Source: Hyphomonadaceae bacterium JAD_PAG50586_4 (GTDB taxonomy: Bacteria > Pseudomonadota > Alphaproteobacteria > Caulobacterales > Aquidulcibacteraceae). Taken from it: a stretch of DNA of 64,000 nucleotides. Where the stretch lies: NCBI GenBank assembly GCA_023242925.1, contig CP096134.1, positions 868,001-932,000 of the forward strand. The letters run 5' to 3'. The notes beneath the pieces are model-generated. The model did no database searches, was not told the origin of the DNA, and worked only from the letters and a program-made list of their open reading frames with translations. Made by a program: the position numbers and the translations under genes. This document shows positions 31,362 to 39,592 of this stretch, one piece after another. Numbering within the stretch: position 1 is the first letter of the stretch; the number at the start of each line of letters is the position of its first letter.

Positions 31362-32871
31362 TCAATCGCTCAGAACTTCCGCGAAGATCGTCTTGAGCTC
31401 TTGGTATTCTATCAGGCCTTGACGTGCGCCCTCGCGTCCAATGCCGGATTCCTTGCATCCCCCGAACGGCGCCGACGCAGCGGAGATCAGTCCCGTGTTC
31501 AGTCCTACCATCCCAAACTCAAGCGCTTCAGTTACACGCACTGCGCGTTGAAGATTGGAGGTGTACACATAAGAAGCCAAGCCGGCGCGCAGAATCATTG
31601 GCGAGAGCAAGCGCTTCACTTTCGCTTTCAAAACGCAGAAGGCCCGCGACCGGTCCGAACGTCTCCTCACGACAAAGCAACGCGCCAGGATCAACGTTCG
31701 TAAGCACGGTCGGCTGATAAAAATTCGCACCGGCCGTATGTCCTTGTCCGCCCGTAAGGAGTGCAGCGCCACGACCGAGGGCGTCGCTCACATGCGCATC
31801 TACTTTCGTCCATGCGCGCCCATCAATCAGCGGTCCCTGATCTGTATCGCCGGCTAAGCCGTCGCCTACACGTAGCGTGGCGACCCGTGACGCCAATCGT
31901 TGGGCGAATTCATCGTACACGTCAGATTGTACGAAGAAGCGGTTGGCGCATATGCAGGTCTGACCTGTATTGCGAAATTTTGAAGCGAGCGCGCCGGAAA
32001 CGGCGCGTTCAATGTCGGCGTCGTTAAATACGATGAAGGGTGCGTTGCCACCCAGTTCAAGGGAGACGCGTTTGACCGTATCCATGCATCGCGCTGAGAG
32101 CGCTTTGCCCACCGGCGTCGATCCAGTGAAGGTGAATTTTGCGATACGCGGGTCGGTGACAAACACATCGCCGATCGGTGCGGGTGCGCCAGTTACGATG
32201 TTGAAAACACCACTGGGTAAGCCGGCTTCCTCTGCCAAAAGCCCCAGCGCCAACGCCGTGAAGGGCGTAAGGTCAGATGGTTTCAGCACAATCGTGCATC
32301 CAGCCGCCAGCGCTGGCGCCACTTTGCGCGTGATCATCGCTGCGGGGAAGTTCCAGGGCGTGATGGCGGCGACCACACCGATCGCGCGCTTCTCGACAGA
32401 GGTGCGAACGTTGCGTGGGTGACCCGGAATGATCTCGCCATACCCACGTTTTGCTTCCTCGGCGAACCACTCCACAAAAGCTGCTGCATAAGCGATCTCG
32501 CTGCGTGCCTCCTGCAAAGGCTTGCCCTGCTCAGCGGTGAGCAAGCGCGCGAGGTCATCTTGGTGTTTTAGGATAAGCGCAAACCAGCGGTGCAAGACAG
32601 CGCTACGATCATGGGCGCTGCACGCGCGCCATTCGGGCAGCGCATCCTGAGCTGCCGCGACCGCGTCGAGAGCCGCGTCCGCGCCAAGATTGGGCGTTCG
32701 CGCGATTGTTCGCTGTGAGGCCGGATTGACGACGTCGAGCAGTGCACCACCGCCAATCCACGCGCCGCCAATCCAGGCCTTTTCGCGCAATAGGTCAGGC
32801 CTGGCGAGCCGAAGTTGGGCGCTTTCATTGCGCGCGGTGGAGACAGGGAGCACGAGCTCGTCGGGCCTCAA
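31362..32871 (-). pseudogene. NAD(P)-dependent (succinate-)semialdehyde dehydrogenase, frameshifted
   Basis: About 500 residues when repaired, like GabD-type succinate-semialdehyde dehydrogenases. Visible are AAITPWNFPAAMITRKVAPA (residue ~165), LKPSDLTPFTALALG, the cofactor loop FTGSTPVGKAL, LELGGNAPFIVF with the catalytic Glu, and FRNTGQTCICANRFFVQSDV with the catalytic Cys. The frame breaks at the GCGCGC run 31585-31590 (one extra base). The other frame supplies GLASYVYTSNLQRAVRV and the C-terminal APFGGCKESGIGREGARQGL. It overlaps the acetyltransferase gene by four bases. In this cluster it would oxidise a semialdehyde product. Confidence 0.85.
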
Positions 32872-33740
32872 TTGAAGGTGATGCTCTCTTTGTCTGCCGG
32901 AATCTTAGAAGCGATCTCCTCGGAGAGATGCATTTCTTCGACGAGAATGCGTTTCATGTCGCCGGGCTCGATCGGCGTTGCTGACATCTCTCCATCCGGC
33001 GTCACGACGATGCGATTGCCGCGGCCCACGGTGACGACGCCGTCGTTCTTGTTGCGGCGGACATAGAGCACGTCGTTGAACAACGAGAATTCCTTGGTTT
33101 TTTCGTAGCGGTCAGCGAAATAGGGGCCGGTGCACGGATCGAATTGCGTGACGTATTGAATGGCGCGGCGCGAATGGCCTGGCCGCCACCAGATGTCGCC
33201 CTTGCCGGTGCTCCAGAGGCCAAACGCCTTGTTGGGTGAGGCCGTCTCGATGCCAGGGATCAGCGGCAGCGGGTCTTCGCCGATCATGCCGGTGTCGACG
33301 GCGTATTCGACTCCGTTGATGGTGGCGATCACCGTGCCGTGGTTTGGCTTCATCGGGTCATCGCAATCGAGCATTTGCCCGGCGACGCGGCGCACGTCGT
33401 AGCCAAGGCTGAGCAAAATCTGGAACCAAGCTTCTGCGGAAGGCCAGCACGATCCGCCCGTGCCGTGCTTCATCCACGCATTGAGAAAATCGTTCGGGTT
33501 CATGTTCGGAAACGGGCCGGTGCGGCCCTCCGCGTAGTACACGCGCTTTTGCACGTTGTCGTAGCCGACGGAGCGCGACCACGCCTTGTAGAGCGCTTTC
33601 AGATTTTCCAGCGTCGGCTCGGGCCGCTTGGAGAAGCCAAAACGCTCCAGCGTTTGTTCAAGCACTTTGGGGCGCAGCGTCGGTCTTTCGCTTGATGCGC
33701 CGCGGCGCGACCGAAACACATTTGCGAGCCCTAAAGACAT
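32868..33740 (-). CDS. Arylamine N-acetyltransferase-like protein
   Basis: A 290-residue member of the NAT family, which transfers acyl groups from CoA to arylamines. The Cys-His-Asp triad is visible: GTGGSCWPSAEAWFQIL (Cys, about residue 100), NHGTVIATINGVEY (His) and VDTGMIGEDPLPL (Asp). ATG 33740 is chosen because GGAGG lies six bases upstream. It is the first gene of a leftward unit with the semialdehyde dehydrogenase, divergent from the AraC gene. In actinobacterial steroid operons a nat gene accompanies hsaACDB-type ring-cleavage genes, which resembles the mix here. Substrate unknown. Confidence 0.8.
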   Translation of the reverse strand: MSLGLANVFRSRRGASSERPTLRPKVLEQTLERFGFSKRPEPTLENLKALYKAWSRSVGYDNVQKRVYYAEGRTGPFPNMNPNDFLNAWMKHGTGGSCWPSAEAWFQILLSLGYDVRRVAGQMLDCDDPMKPNHGTVIATINGVEYAVDTGMIGEDPLPLIPGIETASPNKAFGLWSTGKGDIWWRPGHSRRAIQYVTQFDPCTGPYFADRYEKTKEFSLFNDVLYVRRNKNDGVVTVGRGNRIVVTPDGEMSATPIEPGDMKRILVEEMHLSEEIASKIPADKESITFN

Positions 33741-33860
33741 GCGAACCTCCGTCAATCGAAGGTGCAAGCTTTGAAGCGCTTAGGCGCCTTCGCTATCGTC
33801 AGCCCGCGCCGCTGATCCGTTTTCCGCGCCCGCTTCTTGGGCAAAGTCATGTTGCGATGG

Positions 33861-33875
33861 ACATAGCTAGGTAAC
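33861..33875 (+). promoter_or_regulatory. Shared 15-bp motif, copy 1 (upstream of araC-type gene)
   Basis: ACATAGCTAGGTAAC, identical to 43043-43057 in front of the flavin reductase gene. It lies in the divergent region between the acetyltransferase and AraC genes, 34 bp before the chosen AraC start. Probably an operator for the MarR or AraC regulator of the cluster. Confidence 0.65.
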
Positions 33876-33908
33876 TTATCTATTGTGTTGCCGTGGATTG
33901 GCGCCAGG

Positions 33909-34937
33909 ATGGTGGAACTCCACGGAGAGCGAGAGGCCGTCTCGATGATCCAAGCCGCTTTGAGCCCCTTGTCGCGCTACCGCGTGGCGCATTCGCAGGA
34001 CCCGGATGAGTTCAAAACGCTCGTTGCCGGCGTCTTTCGCGATCACGAGTTCGCCGTGCGCCGCAGCTCCGGCGCGCATGCGGCTGAGCTCAATCACTGC
34101 CCGTTGGGCGATATCTCGGTGAATTACATCGCCTACGGCGCCGAAGCTGACGTCGATCCGGGCTCGCTCAATGATTTCTATCTGATCCATGTGCCGCTGA
34201 AGGGGACGAGCATTGTCGAGATCGGCGGCGAGATTGTGCACACAACGCCAGAGCAGGCGGTGATCTGTTCGCCGTCCAAACGCGTCCGTTTTCAGTGGAG
34301 CGATGATTGCGGTGTGCTGGCGATCCGGATTGAACGCGCTGCTGTCGAGCGGCAGATGACGGCGTTGATCGGCGCGCCCGCGATGCGCAGCCCGAATTTC
34401 GATCCGCGCTTGCCGTTCAACGCGCAATCAAGCTGGCGCAATCTGGCGAATTTCATGTGTATCGAACTCGGCAATGACCGCCACATGTTCGCGCCACCCA
34501 TCGCGCGCGTCGCTGTAGGGCAAATGCTGATCACCTCGCTGCTCACGCAGCACGGCCACGATATGCGCCATCTGGTCGATCGCCCCGCCGTCACCGTCGC
34601 GCCGCGCCATGTGCGCAAGGCCGAGGAATACATGGCCGCACGTTTGGCGCAGCCGCTCACGATGGCCGAGATCGTGGAAGCCGTAGGCGTCAGCGAGCGC
34701 ACTTTGTTTGAAGGCTTCCGCCGCTTCCGCAACACCTCGCCAATGGCGTGGCTGAAGGCGCGCCGCATGGAGAAGGCGCACGAAGCGCTTGTTCGCGGCG
34801 ATACCAATTCAAGCGTTACCGAGATCGCGATGGAATGGGGTTTCTTCCATCTCGGCAATTTCAGCGCCGCCTATCGCGACGCCTACGGCGAACGTCCGTC
34901 GGAAACGCTGAAAAAGGCCCAAGATCGTCGATACTAA
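33909..34937 (+). CDS. AraC-family transcriptional regulator
   Basis: A regulator of about 342 residues. The N-terminal ligand-binding part is of the AraC-binding-like type (FYLIHVPLKGTSIVEIGGEI, then SPSKRVRFQWSDD). The C-terminal double helix-turn-helix shows LTMAEIVEAVGVSERTLFEG, FRRFRNTSPMAWLKARRMEK and EWGFFHLGNFSAAYRDAYGE. This architecture is shared by activators of aromatic degradation such as XylS-like proteins. Start choice between ATG 33909 and ATG 33945 is open. It sits inside the catabolic cluster next to the extradiol dioxygenase and is preceded by the shared 15-bp motif. Confidence 0.88.
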   Translation: MVELHGEREAVSMIQAALSPLSRYRVAHSQDPDEFKTLVAGVFRDHEFAVRRSSGAHAAELNHCPLGDISVNYIAYGAEADVDPGSLNDFYLIHVPLKGTSIVEIGGEIVHTTPEQAVICSPSKRVRFQWSDDCGVLAIRIERAAVERQMTALIGAPAMRSPNFDPRLPFNAQSSWRNLANFMCIELGNDRHMFAPPIARVAVGQMLITSLLTQHGHDMRHLVDRPAVTVAPRHVRKAEEYMAARLAQPLTMAEIVEAVGVSERTLFEGFRRFRNTSPMAWLKARRMEKAHEALVRGDTNSSVTEIAMEWGFFHLGNFSAAYRDAYGERPSETLKKAQDRRY

Positions 34938-35813
34938 TCAGCCGACGAATTCATGCCCCCAGATGCGGATGCTGGGGTAACGCGAGACTTGCCAATTCGG
35001 GCTGATCGCGCGACCGCCATAGCCGTACTCGATCGGAAAACCGGACGGCGAATAGACGTAGAACGAATACATATGATCGTTCGAATGTTTGCCGAACGTG
35101 AGATGCAGGTCGTAGCCCTCGCGCTTCACCACATCATGCGCGGCGCCCACATCATCGAGCGCCAGCGCTTCCAGCATTAAATGCCCGAAATCGCCGCTCT
35201 TCACGGGACCGAACGGATCAACGATGGCCAAAGTGTGGTGACGCGTATTGCAATGCATGAAGGTCGCGTGGATCGGCGGCTCGTCGATGTGATCGCTGAC
35301 GGCGAAGCCCAGCACGTCGCGGTGAAACGCGACCGCGGCTTCGCGATCAGCCGCCGCCAGCATCACGTGGCCCAAGCCTTCACTGCCGGTTTTGTAACCC
35401 GAGATCGGCTTGCTCGAACGAAACGGTGTTGAGCTAATGGCTGCGCCATAGAAGCATTCGTAGCGTGCGCCGGTGTGCAGCTCCGTGAACACGATCAGGC
35501 GCTGTACGCCACGCTCGCGCCGCTCTAATTCGCCAGCTTCGACAACGGAAACGCCGGACCCACGCACGCGCGCCTCCATCGCCGCCAAATTGGCCGCATC
35601 GCCTGCATCCCAACCGATGTAGGCGACGCCGTTCCGCGCCGCGGGCGTGATTGCGATCCGTCGTTTGTGATCATCGATGCGCAAATCGATGCCGCCATCG
35701 GCGCGATCGCTGATTTCCATACCGAACACGATCGTCGCGAACTTGCGCCACGCGGCGATGTCGGTGGCTTCCACGCCCAGATAACCCAGGCTCTTTACGC
35801 CGATCGTGTTCAT
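34938..35813 (-). CDS. Extradiol ring-cleavage dioxygenase (VOC, BphC/HsaC-like)
   Basis: Cleaves a catechol-type ring next to a hydroxyl, using Fe(II). 291 residues in two glyoxalase-fold halves, like the two-domain type I extradiol enzymes. Candidate iron ligands are His in GLGHVMLAAADREAA (about residue 147), His in RHHTLAIVDPFGP (about 210) and Glu in GFPIEYGYGG (about 262); HSNDHMYSFYV provides the conserved active-site His/Tyr region. ATG 35813 is preceded by GAGGAGA. It is co-transcribed after the C-C hydrolase, 11 bases downstream of it. Confidence 0.88.
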   Translation of the reverse strand: MNTIGVKSLGYLGVEATDIAAWRKFATIVFGMEISDRADGGIDLRIDDHKRRIAITPAARNGVAYIGWDAGDAANLAAMEARVRGSGVSVVEAGELERRERGVQRLIVFTELHTGARYECFYGAAISSTPFRSSKPISGYKTGSEGLGHVMLAAADREAAVAFHRDVLGFAVSDHIDEPPIHATFMHCNTRHHTLAIVDPFGPVKSGDFGHLMLEALALDDVGAAHDVVKREGYDLHLTFGKHSNDHMYSFYVYSPSGFPIEYGYGGRAISPNWQVSRYPSIRIWGHEFVG

Positions 35814-35824
35814 GTCGGATCTCC

Positions 35825-36712
35825 TCAATCGTTCAGGAAGCTCAAAGTGACGCGCGTGAAATCCTCAGGGTGCTCCATCATCGCCCAATGGCCGCAATGG
35901 GGCACGATGTAGCCCGAGGAATTTTCGATCAGCTCAAGCAGGCGATAGCCGCTGGCGAGCGGCACGACCTTATCTTTCTTGCCGTGCACGACAAGTGCAG
36001 GGACTTTCACTTGCGCGATGAAAGCTTCCGGACGATGCAGGCCGCCTTGTTCGCCGATCCAACGCATGAAGGCCGAATAGCCCGCGCGCACGCCGGGCTC
36101 GATCGAAAGCTTGTGGCGATAATCGACCAGCGCTTCCTCAACCTCGAACGCTGGGTTGGCGAGGCTTGAGATGATGCGGCGCATGCCGGCCGGCGTGAAG
36201 TCGTATTCTGTGAGCGCCTTGAGCGGTGCGATGATGCCGGTCTCGATGCCGGCGCTGCCCATCAGCACGATCTTGTTGACCAGATCGGGCCGCCGGATCG
36301 CAGCACCCATCGCCGTCAGCCCACCCGTCGAATTGCCAACGATGTTCACCGGGCCGGAATCGAGCGCTTCGATAAAGTTCGTGAGCTGCTCATCGCGGGC
36401 GTCTTGCGAATAGACGAAGTTCGCCGGATCGGGTTTGTCGCTGAAGCCGAAGCCGACCATGTCGATCGCCATCGCGCGCACGTTCTTGGCAAACAGCGGC
36501 AGGCATTTGCGCCAATTGCCCCAGCCATCGGCGCCCGCGCCGCCGCCATGAATGAGGATGGTCGGCACGCCTTCGCCCATTTCCACGTAATGCGTGGTGA
36601 GACCGCCGGCGGTCAGCAATTTGCCCTGCGGGCGCGCCTTCGCGATCGCATTGTCGCCCCAGATGCTGTCGCCCGCTTCCCTGAGCGCAGGCCGCGCCGC
36701 CGCATTCGCCAT
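35825..36712 (-). CDS. Alpha/beta hydrolase, meta-cleavage product hydrolase (BphD/HsaD-like)
   Basis: Hydrolyses the C-C bond of a meta-cleavage product, giving a carboxylate and a 2-hydroxy-dienoate. The triad is visible: Ser in IVGNSTGGLTAMG, Asp in LVVHGKKDKVVPLA, His in PHCGHWAMMEHPEDF. The oxyanion region ILIHGGGAGADGWGNW is typical of this group. ATG 36712 is chosen because GGAG lies nine bases upstream; ATGs at 36727 and 36736 are alternatives. Its partner is the extradiol dioxygenase immediately downstream. Confidence 0.87.
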   Translation of the reverse strand: MANAAARPALREAGDSIWGDNAIAKARPQGKLLTAGGLTTHYVEMGEGVPTILIHGGGAGADGWGNWRKCLPLFAKNVRAMAIDMVGFGFSDKPDPANFVYSQDARDEQLTNFIEALDSGPVNIVGNSTGGLTAMGAAIRRPDLVNKIVLMGSAGIETGIIAPLKALTEYDFTPAGMRRIISSLANPAFEVEEALVDYRHKLSIEPGVRAGYSAFMRWIGEQGGLHRPEAFIAQVKVPALVVHGKKDKVVPLASGYRLLELIENSSGYIVPHCGHWAMMEHPEDFTRVTLSFLND

Positions 36713-36920
36713 GTTGTTGTTCTCCATCCTCGCCATCTGTGGGCGTTAATGCAGTGTTGGTTGGCGCGACGCTTGAGCGTCAAGGCGCGCAGACCCCGTT
36801 TGCAGCGCCTCAAAAGCCTTTGGCGCGGCGCATGGATGGACGCTGCACTCGCCGGATAGTGAGCAGAGGCTGCGCGGCGTCCGATGGCGGCGAACGACAG
36901 GTTCGCAGCAAAGGCCGCCA

Positions 36921-38204
36921 ATGACCGAATACGCCTGGGATCATCTCATTCAGGAGGGGCGGGTGCACCGCAGCCTCTACACGGATGAGGGCGTGTTCGC
37001 GCTTGAGATGACGCGCGTGTTCGGTCACGTCTGGACCTATCTCGGCCACGAAACCGAAATCCCCAACCCGAACGATTTCAAGCTGACAAAACTCGGCTTG
37101 CGCCCAGTCATTCTCACGCGTGACGCCAAGGGCGAGCTGCACGCTCTGTTCAACCGTTGCATGCATCGCGGCGTGACGATCTGCGCAGAGCACGCCGGAA
37201 ACGCCAAGCGCTTCGTCTGCCCCTATCATGGCTGGGCTTACGGCAACACCGGCAAGCTGATCGGCGTGCCGCATTCGGAGGGCTATGGCGAAGCGTTCGA
37301 GATGGGTGCGTTCGACCTTAAGCGCGTGCCGCGCGTCGCATCGTATCGCGGCTTTGTGTTCGGCACGTTGTCTGAGACGATGCCGTCGATCGAAGATCAT
37401 CTCGGTGGTGCGCGCGCAGCACTGGATGCGTTCATCGATCGTGCGCCCGTGGGCCAACTCATCGTCCGCGCCGGCGCTTATCGCGGCGCCTTTAACGGCA
37501 ATTGGAAACTGGTGTGGGACAACGCCGCCGACGGCTACCACGTCCAGTTCGCGCACAAATCGCTCGTGGACATGACCAACAAGCGCTACGCGCAAGGCCG
37601 CGGCGCCGATTACATGGCAAGCCCCGATAACAGCCCGATTTACGCCGAAGTGTTCGAGCGCGGGCACACGTTTCTGCATCATCGCCCCGGCATGGGGCCA
37701 TCGCTTTGGGAGCGCGCGCGGCCAACGCCGGGCGGTGAAGCCTATGCCGCGCAGCTTGCTGATCGCCGGGGTGATGCGGAAGCGCGTGCGGCGCTTGAAG
37801 GCGCGCCGGGCTTCGGCATGAACCTCAACATTTTTCCGAACCTGTTGATTATCGCCAACCAGATCCAGGTGGTCGAGCCGCTCGCGGTCAATCGCACGCA
37901 GCTCACCTGGTACGCCACGCATCTCGCTGGCGCCGAGCCAGAGGTGAACGTGCTGCGCATGCGCATCGCCGAGGATTTCCCGAATTTCGGCGAGGTCGAT
38001 GACATGGAAATGTTCGAGCGCTGCCAAGAAGGCCTGGCCGTGCCGGAGGCGGAATGGGTCGATTGCTCGCGCGGGCTTTATGCCGCGAACGGCGCCGACG
38101 ATGCGGCGCGCAAGGTTCGGCCAACAGATGAGGCGACGATGCGCAACTATTTCCGCGCCTACAAAATGCTGATGCAAAGCGGAGGCGCGTATGCCTGCTC
38201 GTGA
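36921..38204 (+). CDS. Aromatic-ring-hydroxylating dioxygenase, alpha subunit
   Basis: Catalytic subunit of a Rieske non-haem iron dioxygenase that adds both atoms of O2 to an aromatic ring to form a cis-dihydrodiol; 427 residues. The Rieske [2Fe-2S] motif is CMHRGVTICAEHAG followed by CPYHGWAYG (about residues 80-107). The mononuclear iron site is in WDNAADGYHVQFAHKSL (two His, about 200-212), with a C-terminal Asp ligand to be expected near residue 360. It overlaps the beta-subunit gene by 14 bases. No dihydrodiol dehydrogenase and no ferredoxin gene is visible in the cluster. Confidence 0.92.
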   Translation: MTEYAWDHLIQEGRVHRSLYTDEGVFALEMTRVFGHVWTYLGHETEIPNPNDFKLTKLGLRPVILTRDAKGELHALFNRCMHRGVTICAEHAGNAKRFVCPYHGWAYGNTGKLIGVPHSEGYGEAFEMGAFDLKRVPRVASYRGFVFGTLSETMPSIEDHLGGARAALDAFIDRAPVGQLIVRAGAYRGAFNGNWKLVWDNAADGYHVQFAHKSLVDMTNKRYAQGRGADYMASPDNSPIYAEVFERGHTFLHHRPGMGPSLWERARPTPGGEAYAAQLADRRGDAEARAALEGAPGFGMNLNIFPNLLIIANQIQVVEPLAVNRTQLTWYATHLAGAEPEVNVLRMRIAEDFPNFGEVDDMEMFERCQEGLAVPEAEWVDCSRGLYAANGADDAARKVRPTDEATMRNYFRAYKMLMQSGGAYACS

Positions 38205-38778
38205 CACCGTGCTCGCGCCGCCTTCGGCGTCCACCTATGTCAACGATGCGCTTTACGCGCGTGTGATGGAGGAGCTGCGCTGGGCCGCCGAAGCGCCGCC
38301 CGCGAACGCTGCGGCGACCTTGCGCCGAACCATTGAGGGCTTCCTTCATTACGAAGCGCGCCTGCTGGATCAGGGCCAGTTTGAGGCTTGGGCCAATCTC
38401 TTTGCGCCCGAATGCATCTATTGGGCGCCAGCCAATCCCGCCGCTGATGTGCGCAACAACGTCGCCATTTTCTTCGACGATCGCCGCCGTTTGGATGACC
38501 GCGTGACGCGGCTGCTCTCATCCTACGCGCACAACCAAGCGCCACGGCCGCGTCTGCGCCATCTGATCAGCAATATCGAGATTTGGCCAATCGAGAACGG
38601 CGCGCGCGTGCTTTCTAGCCAGATCGTGCACCAGCATCGGTCGGGCCGCCACAGCGTCGTTTACGTCAGCGGGGTCGGCCACACGCTGCGCAAGACCGAT
38701 GAGGGTTGGCGCATCGAACTGAAGCGCATCACGCTGGTGAATTTTGACGAGGCCTTGGAGCCGCCAACGCTGCTCTAG
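38191..38778 (+). CDS. Aromatic-ring-hydroxylating dioxygenase, beta subunit
   Basis: The small structural subunit (195 residues, cystatin-like fold) of the alpha3beta3-type oxygenase. It carries the family pattern FLHYEARLLDQGQFEAWANL, FAPECIYWAPANP and RHLISNIEI, and ends in KRITLVNFDEALEPPTLL. It overlaps the alpha gene by 14 bases and converges on the marR-type gene with a four-base overlap. Beta subunits shape the complex and sometimes substrate range. Confidence 0.9.
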   Translation: MPARDTVLAPPSASTYVNDALYARVMEELRWAAEAPPANAAATLRRTIEGFLHYEARLLDQGQFEAWANLFAPECIYWAPANPAADVRNNVAIFFDDRRRLDDRVTRLLSSYAHNQAPRPRLRHLISNIEIWPIENGARVLSSQIVHQHRSGRHSVVYVSGVGHTLRKTDEGWRIELKRITLVNFDEALEPPTLL

Positions 38779-39365
38779 TCCGCGCCGGTGGAGAGATAAT
38801 TGAGGAGGGCCAGCGCATTGTCGGTGCTTTCCACCAATTCGCCCATCATGCGGCGCAGCGCGAGGAAGTCGCTTTTTGTCAGGGTGCCGAAATGAACGTC
38901 ATTGACCTGGCGTTGTGTCGGAGCGAGCTCGGCAAGCCGCGCGCGCGCTTCGTCAGTCAGGCTGAGCGACACCTTGCGCCGATCGCTCGGATCGCCGGCC
39001 TTTTCGACCAAGCCCATGCTGACCAGTTTGCCCACCTCAACCGTCACGAACGGTCCGCTGAGCTTCAAATGCTCGGCCACCGCCTTCACCGTGACCGATT
39101 GGCTGGCGCCCAGCACGGAGATGCAGACCAGCATCGTGTATTGAATGCCGGTGACGCCGATCATCTTGGCGTAGCCGTCGCGCACCGCCTCAAGCCGGCT
39201 GGTGAACGCGAGAGCGTCATGGATCAGCGCGCGGAATTCGCGGTCCGATCCGCCGACGAGCAATTCCTCGCGCGAAACGGTCAGCTCGTGCGCCGGCGTG
39301 TGCGCCGGCGATCGTGTGGGCGCCAGGCGCGCCGGCTTCCTTTTCACACCTTGCTTGCGCGCCAC
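38775..39365 (-). CDS. MarR-family transcriptional regulator
   Basis: A 196-residue regulator with a basic N-terminal tail. The winged helix is clear: YTMLVCISVLGASQSVTVKA, VAEHLKLSGPFVTVEVGKLV, then MGLVEKAGDPSDRRKVSLSL. Proteins of this type usually repress catabolic genes until an aromatic ligand binds. It is divergent from the TonB receptor gene, and the region between holds several AGCTAGCT-type palindromes and a relative of the 15-bp motif. It is the best candidate for binding that motif. Confidence 0.88.
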   Translation of the reverse strand: MARKQGVKRKPARLAPTRSPAHTPAHELTVSREELLVGGSDREFRALIHDALAFTSRLEAVRDGYAKMIGVTGIQYTMLVCISVLGASQSVTVKAVAEHLKLSGPFVTVEVGKLVSMGLVEKAGDPSDRRKVSLSLTDEARARLAELAPTQRQVNDVHFGTLTKSDFLALRRMMGELVESTDNALALLNYLSTGAD

Positions 39366-39423
39366 GCTGCGCCTCCCTCATCGGCGCCCGTGCGCGCGGT
39401 ACGCCTAATAAGCCTACCTATAA

Positions 39424-39510
39424 GAGCTAGCTCACGAACTTACCAGCTGACGCGCGTGGAGACATTTCGGGCACGGAGCATTTTTATAATAGCTAAGTTA
39501 CACAGCTAGC
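39424..39510. promoter_or_regulatory. Operator cluster between marR-type gene and TonB receptor
   Basis: The perfect palindrome GAGCTAGCTC lies at 39424-39433. ATAGCTAAGTTAC at 39489-39501 matches 11 of 13 bases of the motif ATAGCTAGGTAAC found at 33863 and 43045. It runs directly into a further AGCTAGCT at 39504-39511. The region is AT-rich (TTTTTATAAT at 39481) and should hold both divergent promoters. Confidence 0.6.
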
Positions 39511-39592
39511 TTGACAAGCTTCATCTGGTTGTCATGCTCGATGCCAGGTCCGCGGGGCGTTGGCGCCCGTCGGCATCGTGTGGAGGGCGAAT

